NCBI GenBank assembly: GCA_963817905.1
Contig: CAWFPS010000003.1
Coordinates: forward strand, 248,001-312,000
Length of the DNA: 64,000 nucleotides
Origin: VRUE01 sp963817905
Lineage (GTDB): Bacteria > Actinomycetota > Thermoleophilia > Solirubrobacterales > 70-9
Direction of reading: 5' to 3'
Shown: positions 17,762-25,665 of the stretch, piece after piece
Layout of the letters: the number at the start of each line of letters is the position of its first letter
How positions within the stretch are numbered: position 1 is the stretch's first letter
Program-made: the position numbers and the translations under genes
Notes under the pieces: model-generated
What the model was told of the DNA's origin: nothing
Database searches by the model: none
The model's input: the letters and a program-made list of their open reading frames with translations, nothing else

Positions 17762-17995
17762 TCGGCGGGATCGCGCTGCATCACGCCTGCATCACAGATG
17801 CCCCCGCACCGCCCCGCAAGACCGCCCCGCCGTGCCTGGCGTGGTGCGGCTATGCGGGGTGGTGCTAGGCACGACGGAGGGAAACTGCCAATGAGGTCTT
17901 CACGTTTGCCGTCAACCGCATGCTGATGCGGGATTGCGCGGAACGCTTTCGCGCCGGCCGCACCTTAAGCGGCGCGAGGCCACACCGGCGGGCGC

Positions 17996-18361
17996 TCAGC
18001 GCCGGCGCCGATCGGCTCCGGCGCCTGGCTTGGGCGGCGCCCAGCCCTCGGCCTGCTCGGCGACCTCCAGGGAGAGTGCCTCGAGCTCGGCGGTGAGCTC
18101 GCGCAGTCGGCGGCGGTTCTCAAACCAGGGCCGGTAGCGCTCCAGCTGCTCGGCCGAGAGGCGGCGGGTGACGGTCTTGCCCTCGACCTTTCGCGTCCAG
18201 GTGACGTAGGGGCCGTGCAGCTTGGGCGGGTCGGCCTTGCAGGCGCAGTTCGGCTTGCCACAGCGGTTCATCGCCACGTTGATCGTCCCCGGCAGGGAGA
18301 AGCCGATCTCGGCGGCCTCGGCGGCGAGCGCACGCAGTCGGGTCTCGGGGCTCTCGTTCAT
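17996..18361 (-). CDS. DUF6788 family protein of the mobile element
   Basis: A 121-residue protein with a CGKPNCACKADPPKLHGPY core (three clustered cysteines), then a stretch TRRLSAEQLERYRPWFENRR and a helical tail. This matches DUF6788, small proteins often found beside transposases and recombinases. It is transcribed divergently from the recombinase-like gene; a 36-bp palindrome lies between them. TAGGAT 12 nt before the ATG is a plausible -10. It may bind nucleic acid or zinc and act as an accessory or regulatory protein. Confidence 0.7.
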   Translation of the reverse strand: MNESPETRLRALAAEAAEIGFSLPGTINVAMNRCGKPNCACKADPPKLHGPYVTWTRKVEGKTVTRRLSAEQLERYRPWFENRRRLRELTAELEALSLEVAEQAEGWAPPKPGAGADRRRR

Positions 18362-18383
18362 GGATGACTTGCGATCCTACGTC

Positions 18384-18419
18384 GGTCTATCCGATAGTAA
18401 GTCTACTATCGGATAGACC
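18384..18419. promoter_or_regulatory. perfect 16-4-16 palindrome between divergent genes
   Basis: Arms GGTCTATCCGATAGTA and TACTATCGGATAGACC with a central AGTC. The right arm ends exactly one base before the ATG of the recombinase-like gene. Read as a recombinase site it can also be viewed as 14-bp arms around an 8-bp spacer (TAAGTCTA), like lox-type sites. TACTAT in the right arm could serve as the -10 of the rightward gene. It is either an autoregulatory operator or a strand-exchange site. Confidence 0.75.
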
Positions 18420-19343
18420 ATGAGTCCCCGAGAGGGCGACCTCGCGGCGGCGGCGATCGCCGCCTACGGCCCCGCCTCTCTGTCAGAGGCGGCGGCGGCC
18501 TTCGCCCGCGCTGCGGTGGCGCAGGCCGCTCCGCGCCGCCGCGAACGGGCCAAGGCGCTGCTCTACGCCGCCGGGCGGCTGGCCGCCTTCGGGGAGTCGG
18601 TGGGGATGGAGCTGGAGGCCGAGACGCTCTTGGGAGAGGCGACGATCGAGCGCTTCGTCCTCACGGGCTGCGCGAGAGTGTCGGCGGCGACGCGGCGCAC
18701 CCTGCGGACCAACCTGCGGGCGCTGGCCCGCGCCCATCGGGCTCCTTCCCAACCCGGACCGACGCCGCTGCCCCGCGAGCGCGCCAAGGCGCCCTACTCG
18801 GAGGCGGAGATCGAGGGCTACCTGCGGACGGCTCGGGCGCAGGGCACCGAGGCGCGACGGATGCGCGCCACGGCGCTGATCTGCCTGGGGGCGGGGGCGG
18901 GAATCGTCGCCGGGGAGCTGCGCCGGCCGCGGGGGCGCGACGTCAAGCGGCGCTCGGGCGGGCTGGTGGTCTGGGTCTCGGGGCGCAGGGCGCGGGCGGT
19001 GCCGGTGTTGGCCCGCTTCCATTCGCCCTTGGAGGCGGCCGCCCGCTTCGCCGGAGAGGGCTACCTGGTGGGCGGCCGCGAGCCCGGCCGCCGCAACCTC
19101 AGCGACGCGCTGAACGCCGCGCTGTCCTCGGACGCCTCGCTGCCGCGCCTTGAGGCAGGGCGACTGCGGGCCACCTGGCTTTGGGAGTGCGCGGAGCTGG
19201 TCGGCCTGCGGGCCTTCATGGACGCGGCCGGGTTGCGCTGCTCCCAGCGGCTCGGCGACCTGGTGGCCGATCTCCCGGAGGCCGAGGAGGAGACCGTCGT
19301 CGCATTGCTCGGAGGGGCCGATGGAGATCAAGGCGAAGCTTGA
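18420..19343 (+). CDS. degenerate tyrosine-recombinase-like protein
   Basis: A 307-residue protein with the two-part layout of XerC/D-type recombinases: an N-terminal helical SAM-like part (residues about 25-105), then PYSEAEIEGYLRTAR opening the catalytic-type domain. GAGIVAGELRRPRGRDV matches the box I region but lacks the catalytic Arg. GRLRATWLWE matches the HxxR box, keeping only the Arg. No box II LGH or catalytic Tyr is seen. It may be a DNA-binding accessory for the transposase, whose start overlaps its end by 23 nt. The ATG directly abuts the palindrome. Confidence 0.6.
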   Translation: MSPREGDLAAAAIAAYGPASLSEAAAAFARAAVAQAAPRRRERAKALLYAAGRLAAFGESVGMELEAETLLGEATIERFVLTGCARVSAATRRTLRTNLRALARAHRAPSQPGPTPLPRERAKAPYSEAEIEGYLRTARAQGTEARRMRATALICLGAGAGIVAGELRRPRGRDVKRRSGGLVVWVSGRRARAVPVLARFHSPLEAAARFAGEGYLVGGREPGRRNLSDALNAALSSDASLPRLEAGRLRATWLWECAELVGLRAFMDAAGLRCSQRLGDLVADLPEAEEETVVALLGGADGDQGEA

Positions 19344-20826
19344 GCGCCTCGAGGCGATCGTCGAGCGCGCGAGCGTCGCCGAGCGGATCGAGGCGCTCTT
19401 GCCGGTCGGGGTACGCCCGCGCCAGCTTTCGGTGCGCACGCTGCTGATCGGCATGCTCTTGGTCGCCGGCGAGGGGCGCCCCGCGCACCTGAGCCGGGTG
19501 CACGAGGCGCTCTGCGCACTGCCCGAGGCAGATCGGAGGCGGCTGGGGGTGCTCGCCGAGTGGAAGTCGGGTCCGCACGAGCTCACCTACCGCCAGGTGG
19601 AGCGCACCTTCTCGCTGGTGGCGAGAGCGCTGGCCAAGGCCGAGCCCGACGGGGAGCCCTCCGAGGCGCTCTCGGAGATCATCGACGCGCTGCTGGAGGC
19701 GAGCGTCGAGCTCTGCGGGGAGCCCGAGACGAGCTCCTACGCCGTGGACTGGACCGACCTGGAGACGTTCTCTTGCCCACCGCCGAAGGGCGGCGGGAGC
19801 TGCGCTGACCCCGAGGCAGCCTGGGGGCACCGGCGCGGCAACTCCCCGGGTGAGCGCGACGAGGCCTTCTACGGCTACTACCTGCAGGTGGTGAGCGCCG
19901 TCAAGGAGGAGCGCGGGCGCGCCGTGCCCGAGCTGGTGCGCCGCATCCAGGTCGGCTCCTGCGACGTCGATCCTCCGCCGGCGCTGGTCCCCGTGCTGGA
20001 GCGGATGATCGAGAGCGGCCTCGCGATCGGCGACGTCCTCGCCGATTCCGGCTACGCCTACCGCAAGCCGGAGAGCTGGGCGCTGGCGGTGCGGCGCCTG
20101 GGGGCCGAGCCGATCCAGGAGCTGCACCCCAACGACCGTGGCCCCCGGGGCACCCACATGGGAGCGATCCCCGCCAACGGCAATCTCTACTGCCCGGCGA
20201 CGCCGACCGCGCTGCTGGAACTGGGGCCGCTCGCCCGCGGAGCCACCGAGAAAGAGACGGCCGCCCACGACCGAAGGGCGGCCGAGCTGTCGGCCCACAA
20301 GCTCGGCCCGATCACGGGCTATGACGCCGACGGCTATCACCGCGTCGGCTGCCCTGCGGTCCGGGGCAAGCTGCGCTGCCCCTTGCGGCCCGACTCGATG
20401 GCGCTCGAGCACACCCGCCCCGAGGTGGCGGCCCCGCCCGAGCACCCACCCGTCTGCTGCTCCCAGCGCACGATCACGGTGCCTGCCTCGGTGAACGCGA
20501 AGACCGCCCAAAAGCACGACTATCCCTCGCCCTCCCACCGCCGCTCTTACGCGCGACGCTCCGCTGCCGAGCGCGCCTACGCGACGGTCAAGGACCCGGC
20601 CTCCAACGACATCTCAAGGGGCTGGTGCCGGTTGACGGGTCTCGCCCCGGTCGCCTTGTTCACCGCCTCCGTCTTCGTCGCCCGCAACCTGCGCGTCGCC
20701 GATTCCTTCGCAGCGCGAGAGGCCGAGGATGAGCGGCGTGCCGACGCAGGGATGCCGCCCAAGCGGCGCGGGCGCAGGCGGCGAACCGCCGGCGACCTGA
20801 TCGGCGCGGCGAGCGCGCCGCCCTGA
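19321..20826 (+). CDS. DDE transposase of the three-gene element
   Basis: A 501-residue transposase. The N-terminal 120 residues are helical (PVGVRPRQLSVRTLLIGMLL). The first catalytic Asp is likely in YAVDWTDLE, the second in VLADSGYAYRK, and the Glu in RRSAAERAYATVKDP. Between them is a zinc-type insertion (CPAVRGKLRCPLRP, VCCSQRT). The general build recalls IS1182/IS1380-like DDE enzymes, but the family is not certain. GGAGG precedes ATG 19321, inside the preceding gene, so the pair is translationally coupled. The basic tail RRRGRRRRT may bind DNA. It appears intact. Confidence 0.7.
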   Translation: MEIKAKLERLEAIVERASVAERIEALLPVGVRPRQLSVRTLLIGMLLVAGEGRPAHLSRVHEALCALPEADRRRLGVLAEWKSGPHELTYRQVERTFSLVARALAKAEPDGEPSEALSEIIDALLEASVELCGEPETSSYAVDWTDLETFSCPPPKGGGSCADPEAAWGHRRGNSPGERDEAFYGYYLQVVSAVKEERGRAVPELVRRIQVGSCDVDPPPALVPVLERMIESGLAIGDVLADSGYAYRKPESWALAVRRLGAEPIQELHPNDRGPRGTHMGAIPANGNLYCPATPTALLELGPLARGATEKETAAHDRRAAELSAHKLGPITGYDADGYHRVGCPAVRGKLRCPLRPDSMALEHTRPEVAAPPEHPPVCCSQRTITVPASVNAKTAQKHDYPSPSHRRSYARRSAAERAYATVKDPASNDISRGWCRLTGLAPVALFTASVFVARNLRVADSFAAREAEDERRADAGMPPKRRGRRRRTAGDLIGAASAPP

Positions 20827-20862
20827 CGCCGCCTGCCGAAGCGCTCACCGACAGATCGGCGT

Positions 20863-20949
20863 GGGGAGAGCCGATGGCCGCCGGTGGGGAGAAACGGTGG
20901 CCGCGGGCGGGGAGATCGAGTGGCCGCCCCCGGGGAGTCGATGGCCGTC
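20863..20949. repeat. four 23-bp tandem repeats, IS21-type end
   Basis: GGGGAG occurs at 20863, 20886, 20909 and 20932, exactly 23 bp apart, each followed about 5 nt later by a TGGCCG core. Arrays of this kind are transposase-binding repeats at ends of IS21-like elements. No istA/istB genes are next to it, so it is probably a solo end left by another element, or the right terminus of the three-gene element. Confidence 0.65.
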
Positions 20950-21024
20950 AGACGCCACCGCGAAGCACGGTTCGTTCGGTTCAAACGTGAAGATGGGTGG
21001 AGGTCAAAGGTGAAGACCTCCCAA

Positions 21025-21098
21025 TCGGGGCGCCCGGATTCGAACCGGGGACCTCGGCCACCCAAAGGCCGCGCGCTACCAGGCTGCGCCACGCCCCG
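21025..21098 (-). tRNA. tRNA-Pro (anticodon TGG)
   Basis: On the minus strand, acceptor CGGGGCG pairs with CGCCCCG, the D arm contains GCGCAGCCTGGTAGCGC, the anticodon stem CGGCC/GGCCG carries loop TTTGGGT (TGG), and the T arm has GGTTCGAATCC. The discriminator is A. Its 3' end faces left, toward the accessory region, so it marks the right border of the mosaic region. Confidence 0.95.
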
Positions 21099-21170
21099 CT
21101 CGGCCCAGTGTAGAGCGGCGCCGGGCGCCTGGCGGGGCTCCCATCCGAGCAAGCGCTAGGTTTCGCGGCG

Positions 21171-22481
21171 ATGGCTGACGTTCGCCCGCTTAACGCTCTG
21201 CATTACGACATCGACGCGGTCGGGTCGTTGCAGGACGTCGTCGCGCCCCCCTACGACGTGATTGACGCGGCGACGCGGGCGGAGCTGCTGGCCCGCTCGC
21301 CCTACAACGCGGTCGCTATCGACCTGCCCAAGCCCTACGGCGAGACGGGGCCGCAGGCCGAGGGCGAGACGGGGCCGCAGGCCGAGGGCGAGGGCGATCC
21401 CTACGAGGTCGCGGCGGAGTCGATCGAGGCCTGGCAGAAGGCCGGCGCCCTGGTCAAGGACTCAGAGCCCGCGATCTGGGCGATGGAGCAGGAGTACACC
21501 GGCCCCGACGGCGGCTCCCACATCCGCCACGGCATCCTCGTCCGGGTCCGGGTCGAGGACTTCGAGAGCGGCACGATCCTGCCCCACGAGCGCACCCTGC
21601 CCGGACCCAAGCAGGACCGGCTCGAACTGATGCGGGCGACCCGCTGCAACCTCTCGCCGATCTTCTCGCTGAGCACGATCGACCCCTGGCCCGTGGTCGC
21701 CGAAGAAATCGGCGCCGACGACCCCTGGGGCGAAGCGACCGACGAAGGCGGCACGGTGACGCGCCTGTGGTGCCTGCCGGGCCTGGTCGACGTGATCCCC
21801 GGTCTGCTCGCCAACGCCCAGCTGCTGATCGCCGACGGCCACCATCGCTACGAGACCGCGATCGCCTACCGCGACGAGATCGGTGGTGAGGGCGACCACA
21901 ACTACACGCTGATGGCGCTGACCGGGCTCGACGACCCCGGGCTCTCGGTCTACCCCACCCACCGCCTGCTCTCCGGCTTCGCCGACGATCCCGAGCGCCA
22001 GGCCCGCCTCGGCAAGGGCCTGCGCGAGCTCTTCGACGTCACCGAGGTCGACGCCGACCGCATCGACCCGCTCGGAGAGGAGGGCGTCGGAGTCTTCGGC
22101 CTCTACGACTCCCACCACAAGCGCGCCTTCCGCCTGCGGCTGAAGGAGGCAGCCATCGCCGACTTGGACCGGCTGCTCGAGGGCGAGCCCGAGGCCTACC
22201 GCCGCCTCGACGCCGCCATCCTCGAGACCCTCGTGCTGAAGAAGCTCGCCGGGCTGAGCGAAGACGACATCCTCGCCAAGCGCGGCATCGGCTACGCCAA
22301 GAGCGTCGAGGACTCGCTGCGGCTGATCGAGGAGGGCACCTATGACGTCGCCTTCATCCTCCGTCCGATCCCGGTCGACCAGACCAAGGCGATCTGCGAA
22401 AGCGACGCCAACATGCCGCCCAAGTCGACCTACTTCTTCCCCAAGGTCCTCACCGGCCTGGTCTTCAACCCGCTCGCCTGA
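21171..22481 (+). CDS. DUF1015 family protein
   Basis: A 436-residue soluble protein beginning VRPLNALHYD and DVVAPPYDVID, the signature opening of DUF1015. Further family hallmarks include SPYNAVAIDLPK, HERTLPGPKQDRLELMRATR, LLIADGHHRYETAIAYRDE and the C-terminal MPPKSTYFFPKVLTGLVFNP. Its biochemical role is not established. A short in-frame tandem duplication (GETGPQAE twice, near residues 60-76) distinguishes this copy. TAGGTT lies 8 nt before the ATG. The gene appears intact and monocistronic or leads to the adenosyltransferase gene 26 nt downstream. Confidence 0.9.
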   Translation: MADVRPLNALHYDIDAVGSLQDVVAPPYDVIDAATRAELLARSPYNAVAIDLPKPYGETGPQAEGETGPQAEGEGDPYEVAAESIEAWQKAGALVKDSEPAIWAMEQEYTGPDGGSHIRHGILVRVRVEDFESGTILPHERTLPGPKQDRLELMRATRCNLSPIFSLSTIDPWPVVAEEIGADDPWGEATDEGGTVTRLWCLPGLVDVIPGLLANAQLLIADGHHRYETAIAYRDEIGGEGDHNYTLMALTGLDDPGLSVYPTHRLLSGFADDPERQARLGKGLRELFDVTEVDADRIDPLGEEGVGVFGLYDSHHKRAFRLRLKEAAIADLDRLLEGEPEAYRRLDAAILETLVLKKLAGLSEDDILAKRGIGYAKSVEDSLRLIEEGTYDVAFILRPIPVDQTKAICESDANMPPKSTYFFPKVLTGLVFNPLA

Positions 22482-22507
22482 TCCGGCCGCGGGCGTAGGA
22501 TCGGGTC

Positions 22508-23077
22508 GTGGTCAAGATCTACACAAGGAAGGGCGACGACGGGACGACCTCGCTCTGGTACGGCGGCCGCGTCCCCAAGGACCACCGCCGCACGGAGGCC
22601 TACGGCACGCTCGATGAGGCCGCCTCGCAGCTGGGGGTCGCCCGGGCACTCTGCGACGCCGGTGAGGCGGAGTTGGCCGCCGACATCCTCCGCCTTCAGG
22701 ACGACCTCTTCGTCGCCGCTGCCGAGCTGGCGACGGCGCCGGAGGCGGCCGAGCGACTCGAAGACGGGATCAGCCGCACCACCGAGGCGATGGTCGCCGA
22801 GATGGAGCAGCGGATCGACCGCTACATGAGCGAGGTCGAGCTGGCGCCGCAGTTCGTCATCCCCGGCGGCAACCGGCTCTCCGCCCAGCTCGACGTGGCC
22901 CGCACGACGATCCGCCGCGCCGAGCGCCGCATCGCCACGCTCGGCGCCGCCGGCGAGCTGACCGGCGAGACCGTGATCCACTTCGTCAACCGCGCCTCCG
23001 ACCTCGCCTACGCGATGGCCCGCTTCGCCGACATCGACGACCCGGTCCTCTTCGAGGGCCGCCGCAAGGGCAACTGA
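22508..23077 (+). CDS. cob(I)alamin adenosyltransferase (PduO type)
   Basis: A 189-residue ATP:cob(I)alamin adenosyltransferase that makes adenosylcobalamin. It opens with the ATP-binding KIYTRKGDDGTTSLWYG and has EAYGTLDEAASQLG, LQDDLF, FVIPGGN and RRAERRI, all in family order. Length matches PduO-type trimers. GTG start, 6 nt after TAGGAT. No cobalamin riboswitch-like sequence fits in the 26-nt gap. The adenosylcobalamin-dependent partner enzyme is not in the window. Confidence 0.95.
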   Translation: MVKIYTRKGDDGTTSLWYGGRVPKDHRRTEAYGTLDEAASQLGVARALCDAGEAELAADILRLQDDLFVAAAELATAPEAAERLEDGISRTTEAMVAEMEQRIDRYMSEVELAPQFVIPGGNRLSAQLDVARTTIRRAERRIATLGAAGELTGETVIHFVNRASDLAYAMARFADIDDPVLFEGRRKGN

Positions 23078-23084
23078 GCCAGAA

Positions 23085-23121
23085 TGGCGACTTTGTTTCG
23101 CTATACGGAACTAACTCGCCA
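23085..23121. repeat. imperfect hairpin before OsmC gene
   Basis: TGGCGA pairs with TCGCCA at the ends, with GTTTCG/CGGAAC pairing nearer a CTATA apex. It shares the AATGGCGAC arm and a CGCTAT core with the hairpin at 2768-2804. It lies 8 nt after the previous stop and immediately before the next ATG, suggesting a terminator-like spacer that also holds the promoter. Confidence 0.4.
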
Positions 23122-23124
23122 CTG

Positions 23125-23523
23125 ATGCGCGTCGTCGCCCGCCGAATCGAGGGCTACGCGCACGACGTCGAGATCGAGGGCGGCCACACGATCCGCGTCG
23201 ACGAGCCCCTCGCCGCTGGCGGTACCGACACCGGCCCCCCACCCACCCGCCTGGTTGCGGCAAGCTTGGCCGGTTGCATCGCGGTGACGATCGAGCTCTA
23301 CGCGGAGCGCAAGGGCTGGGACGTGGGCGCAGTCGAGGTGGACGTCGACGTCGAGTACGACGACTACGCTCCGCTCTCCTTCGCCGTCGTCCTGTCGCTG
23401 CCGGCCGAGTTGAGCGATGAGCAGCGAACGCGACTGCTGGCGATCGCCGCCAAGTGCCCGGTCCACAAGGTGCTGGCCGGCGAGACCCCGGTCGTGATCT
23501 CCGACCGGGTCGAGACGCTCTGA
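23125..23523 (+). CDS. OsmC family peroxide-defence protein
   Basis: A 132-residue OsmC/Ohr-like protein. It carries the two family cysteines, one in AASLAGCIAVTIE and one in KCPVHKVL, which form the active-site pair for reduction of organic hydroperoxides. The beta-rich N-terminus has the DEPLAAGGTDTGPPPTRLV loop typical of the YhfA/OsmC subgroup. Its stop overlaps the start of the SDR gene (TGATG), so the two are coupled. Substrate range is not visible. Confidence 0.9.
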   Translation: MRVVARRIEGYAHDVEIEGGHTIRVDEPLAAGGTDTGPPPTRLVAASLAGCIAVTIELYAERKGWDVGAVEVDVDVEYDDYAPLSFAVVLSLPAELSDEQRTRLLAIAAKCPVHKVLAGETPVVISDRVETL

Positions 23524-24335
23524 TGAACCTGGGGATTGCGGGACGCGCCTGCGTCGTCACCGGCGCCAGCCGCGGGATCGGTGCCGAGACGGCGCGGCTG
23601 CTCTGCGCCGAGGGTGCGAACGTCCTGCTGGTCGCGCGCAACGAGGAGCGACTGGCCGCGGCGGCCGAGACTGCCGCGGCAGCGGGGGCCGAGCGCGGCG
23701 GCCGCGCCGAGACGCTGTCGCTCGACATAACCGGCGAGGACGCCGGCGAGCGCATGCTGGCCGCGGCAAACGAGCGCTTCGGCACCCTCGACGTCCTCGT
23801 CAACAACGCCGGCAGCGCCCAGTGGCGCGACCTCGACGACGTGCCCGACGAGGACTGGCGCGCCCAGTACGAGCTCAACGTGATGGCCCCCCTGCAGGCG
23901 ATGCGCGCCGCCGCCCCGCCGATGGCCGAGCGCGGCTGGGGGCGGATCGTCAACGTCTGCTCGACCGCCGGCAAGCGCCCCTCGGCGGCGATGCCCGAGT
24001 ACTCGGTGGCGAAGGCCGCCGAGCTCTCGCTCTCGCGCCTCTTCGCCGACCGCTACGCGCGCAGCGGCGTCCTGGTCAACGCGATCTGCCCCGGCCCGGT
24101 CGAAGCGGAGATGTGGATGGAGCCGGGCGGCCTGCTCGACCAGTCCCAGGAGATGTCGGGCGACGCCAGCCGCGAGGAGGCCCTCGCCACGGCGGGCTCC
24201 AAGCGCCCGATCGGCCGCCTCGCCGAGCCGGCCGAGATCGCCGGCGCGATCGCCTTCCTCTGCTCCGAGCGAGCCTCCTACGTGGCGGGCGCCGCCTGGT
24301 CGGTCGACGGCGGCACCGTCCAGGTGATCATTTGA
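23523..24335 (+). CDS. short-chain dehydrogenase/reductase
   Basis: A 270-residue classical SDR. The cofactor motif TGASRGIG is at residues 14-21, NNAG follows (LVNNAGSAQ), then a catalytic Ser in CSTAGKRP and YSVAK with catalytic Tyr and Lys. The C-terminus CSERASYVAGAAWSVDGG is canonical. It resembles 3-oxoacyl-ACP reductase-like enzymes, but the substrate is unknown. The cofactor loop does not decide NADH versus NADPH. The start overlaps the OsmC stop; a long hairpin begins 3 nt after its stop. Confidence 0.9.
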   Translation: MNLGIAGRACVVTGASRGIGAETARLLCAEGANVLLVARNEERLAAAAETAAAAGAERGGRAETLSLDITGEDAGERMLAAANERFGTLDVLVNNAGSAQWRDLDDVPDEDWRAQYELNVMAPLQAMRAAAPPMAERGWGRIVNVCSTAGKRPSAAMPEYSVAKAAELSLSRLFADRYARSGVLVNAICPGPVEAEMWMEPGGLLDQSQEMSGDASREEALATAGSKRPIGRLAEPAEIAGAIAFLCSERASYVAGAAWSVDGGTVQVII

Positions 24336-24337
24336 GC

Positions 24338-24386
24338 GGGGCCTGGCGGCTTATACGTCCATATGACGGATAAGCCGCCAGGCCCC
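24338..24386. terminator. long hairpin spanning the Nudix start codon
   Basis: Perfect 17-bp arms GGGGCCTGGCGGCTTAT and ATAAGCCGCCAGGCCCC enclose an apex where CGTC pairs with GACG. It starts 3 nt after the SDR stop and contains the ATG of the Nudix gene (24363). The stem could end SDR transcription, but no U-tract follows, and it would also bury the Nudix start if transcribed through. Confidence 0.65.
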
Positions 24387-24896
24387 ACTGAGGCAGCCGT
24401 GCTGTTGCCGCTCTACGGCTGGCCGGACGACGAGCCGGGGCTCGTTTTCACCGAGCGCCGCGCCGATTTGCGCCGCCACGCCGGCGAGATCTCCTTCCCC
24501 GGCGGACGCCGTGACCCCGAGGACGCCGACCTCAGCGCCACCGCACTGCGCGAGGCGGAGGAGGAGATCGGCCTCGATCCCGCCCTGGTGGACCTCGACG
24601 AGGAGCTGCCGGCGACCAACACCTTCGTCACCGGCTACCGCATCCACCCCTTCGTCGGCCGCATACCCCACCCCCGCGAACTCGACCTCGAGCCGAACCC
24701 GGCCGAGGTCGAGACCGTCCTCAGCTTCTCCCTCGACGTGCTGCGCGAAAGCTACGAGATCCGCCGCCTGGTCCGCCGCGGCGTCCCGATCCACACGCCG
24801 ACCTACGAGATCGAAGGCCGGCTGATCTGGGGCGCCACGGCACGGATCCTTGGCGGACCTACTGGACCGCCTCGACTAGGACTTCTCGGCGGCTGA
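24363..24896 (+). CDS. Nudix hydrolase, CoA-pyrophosphatase type
   Basis: A 177-residue Nudix enzyme. The Nudix box is complete: GGRRDPEDADLSATALREAE followed by EEIGL. ISFPGGR just before it and the region after (VTGYRIHPFVGRI) match the CoA pyrophosphatase (YeaB/NudL) branch, which cleaves CoA to phosphopantetheine and ADP. The start lies inside a 49-nt hairpin with TATACGT just upstream. Its 3' end overlaps the convergent peroxiredoxin gene by 21 nt. Confidence 0.88.
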   Translation: MTDKPPGPTEAAVLLPLYGWPDDEPGLVFTERRADLRRHAGEISFPGGRRDPEDADLSATALREAEEEIGLDPALVDLDEELPATNTFVTGYRIHPFVGRIPHPRELDLEPNPAEVETVLSFSLDVLRESYEIRRLVRRGVPIHTPTYEIEGRLIWGATARILGGPTGPPRLGLLGG

Positions 24897-25547
24897 CTGC
24901 GGCACGATGCGGATGTAGGGCCGCGGCGACTCCCAACCGTCCGGATAGATCTCCTTCGCTGCGTCGTTGGAGACCGAGCCGGCGATGATCACGTCGTCGC
25001 CCTGCTGCCACTGGGCCGGGGTCGCGACCTTGTGGTTGGCGGTCAGCTGCAGCGAGTCGATCACCCGCAGGACCTCGTCGAAGTTGCGCCCGGTCGTCAT
25101 CGGGTAGACGAGGATCAGTTTGATCCTCTTGTCGGGGCCGATGACGAAGACGTTGCGCACGGTCTGGTTGTCGGCCGGCGTGCGGTCCTCGACGGAGCCG
25201 GAGACGTCGCCCGGCAGCATCCCGTAGAGCCTCGCGACGTTGAAGTCGTGGTCGCTGATGATCGGGTAGTTGGGCGCCGTGCCCTGCGTCTCCTCGATGT
25301 CCCTGGCCCACTCCTCGTGCCGGTCGAGGGGGTCGATCGAGAGCCCGATGATCTTGACGCCGCGCTTGGCGAACTCGGGCTCGATGCTCGCCATGTAGCC
25401 GAGCTCCGTCGTGCAGACCGGCGTGAAGTCCTTCGGGTGGGAGAAGAGGACCGCCCACGAGTCGCCGATCCAGTCGTGGAACTTGATCCGACCCTCGGTG
25501 GTGTCGGCCTCGAAATCCGGTGCTACGTCGCCAAGCTGCAGAGCCAT
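24876..25547 (-). CDS. peroxiredoxin (1-Cys/Prx6-like AhpC/TSA family)
   Basis: A 223-residue peroxiredoxin that reduces hydroperoxides. DFTPVCTTELG holds the peroxidatic Cys with the usual Pro and Thr, and GLSIDPLDRHEEWARDI and PIISDHDFNVARLYGML match the Prx6 subgroup. The C-terminal PAQWQQGDDVII is also typical. No clear resolving Cys is seen, supporting the 1-Cys type. ATG at 25547 is chosen because GAGGA sits 7 nt before it. The upstream 80 nt are AT-richer (ATATCTCTAAACTCCGATAG) and probably contain the promoter. Confidence 0.93.
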   Translation of the reverse strand: MALQLGDVAPDFEADTTEGRIKFHDWIGDSWAVLFSHPKDFTPVCTTELGYMASIEPEFAKRGVKIIGLSIDPLDRHEEWARDIEETQGTAPNYPIISDHDFNVARLYGMLPGDVSGSVEDRTPADNQTVRNVFVIGPDKRIKLILVYPMTTGRNFDEVLRVIDSLQLTANHKVATPAQWQQGDDVIIAGSVSNDAAKEIYPDGWESPRPYIRIVPQSAAEKS

Positions 25548-25665
25548 CTGACCGTCCTCTCGGTGCTGACCTCGTGATTTACCTGAATTCCTATCGGAGT
25601 TTAGAGATATCGCCTGGCCGGCCAGGGTCACAACCTCCTACCCCCCCTGCCGAAGGGAGAAAGCG

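Noticed and set aside
22482..22507. Cobalamin riboswitch before the adenosyltransferase gene
   Set aside because: The gap is only 26 nt and has a -10 box; there is no space for the riboswitch.
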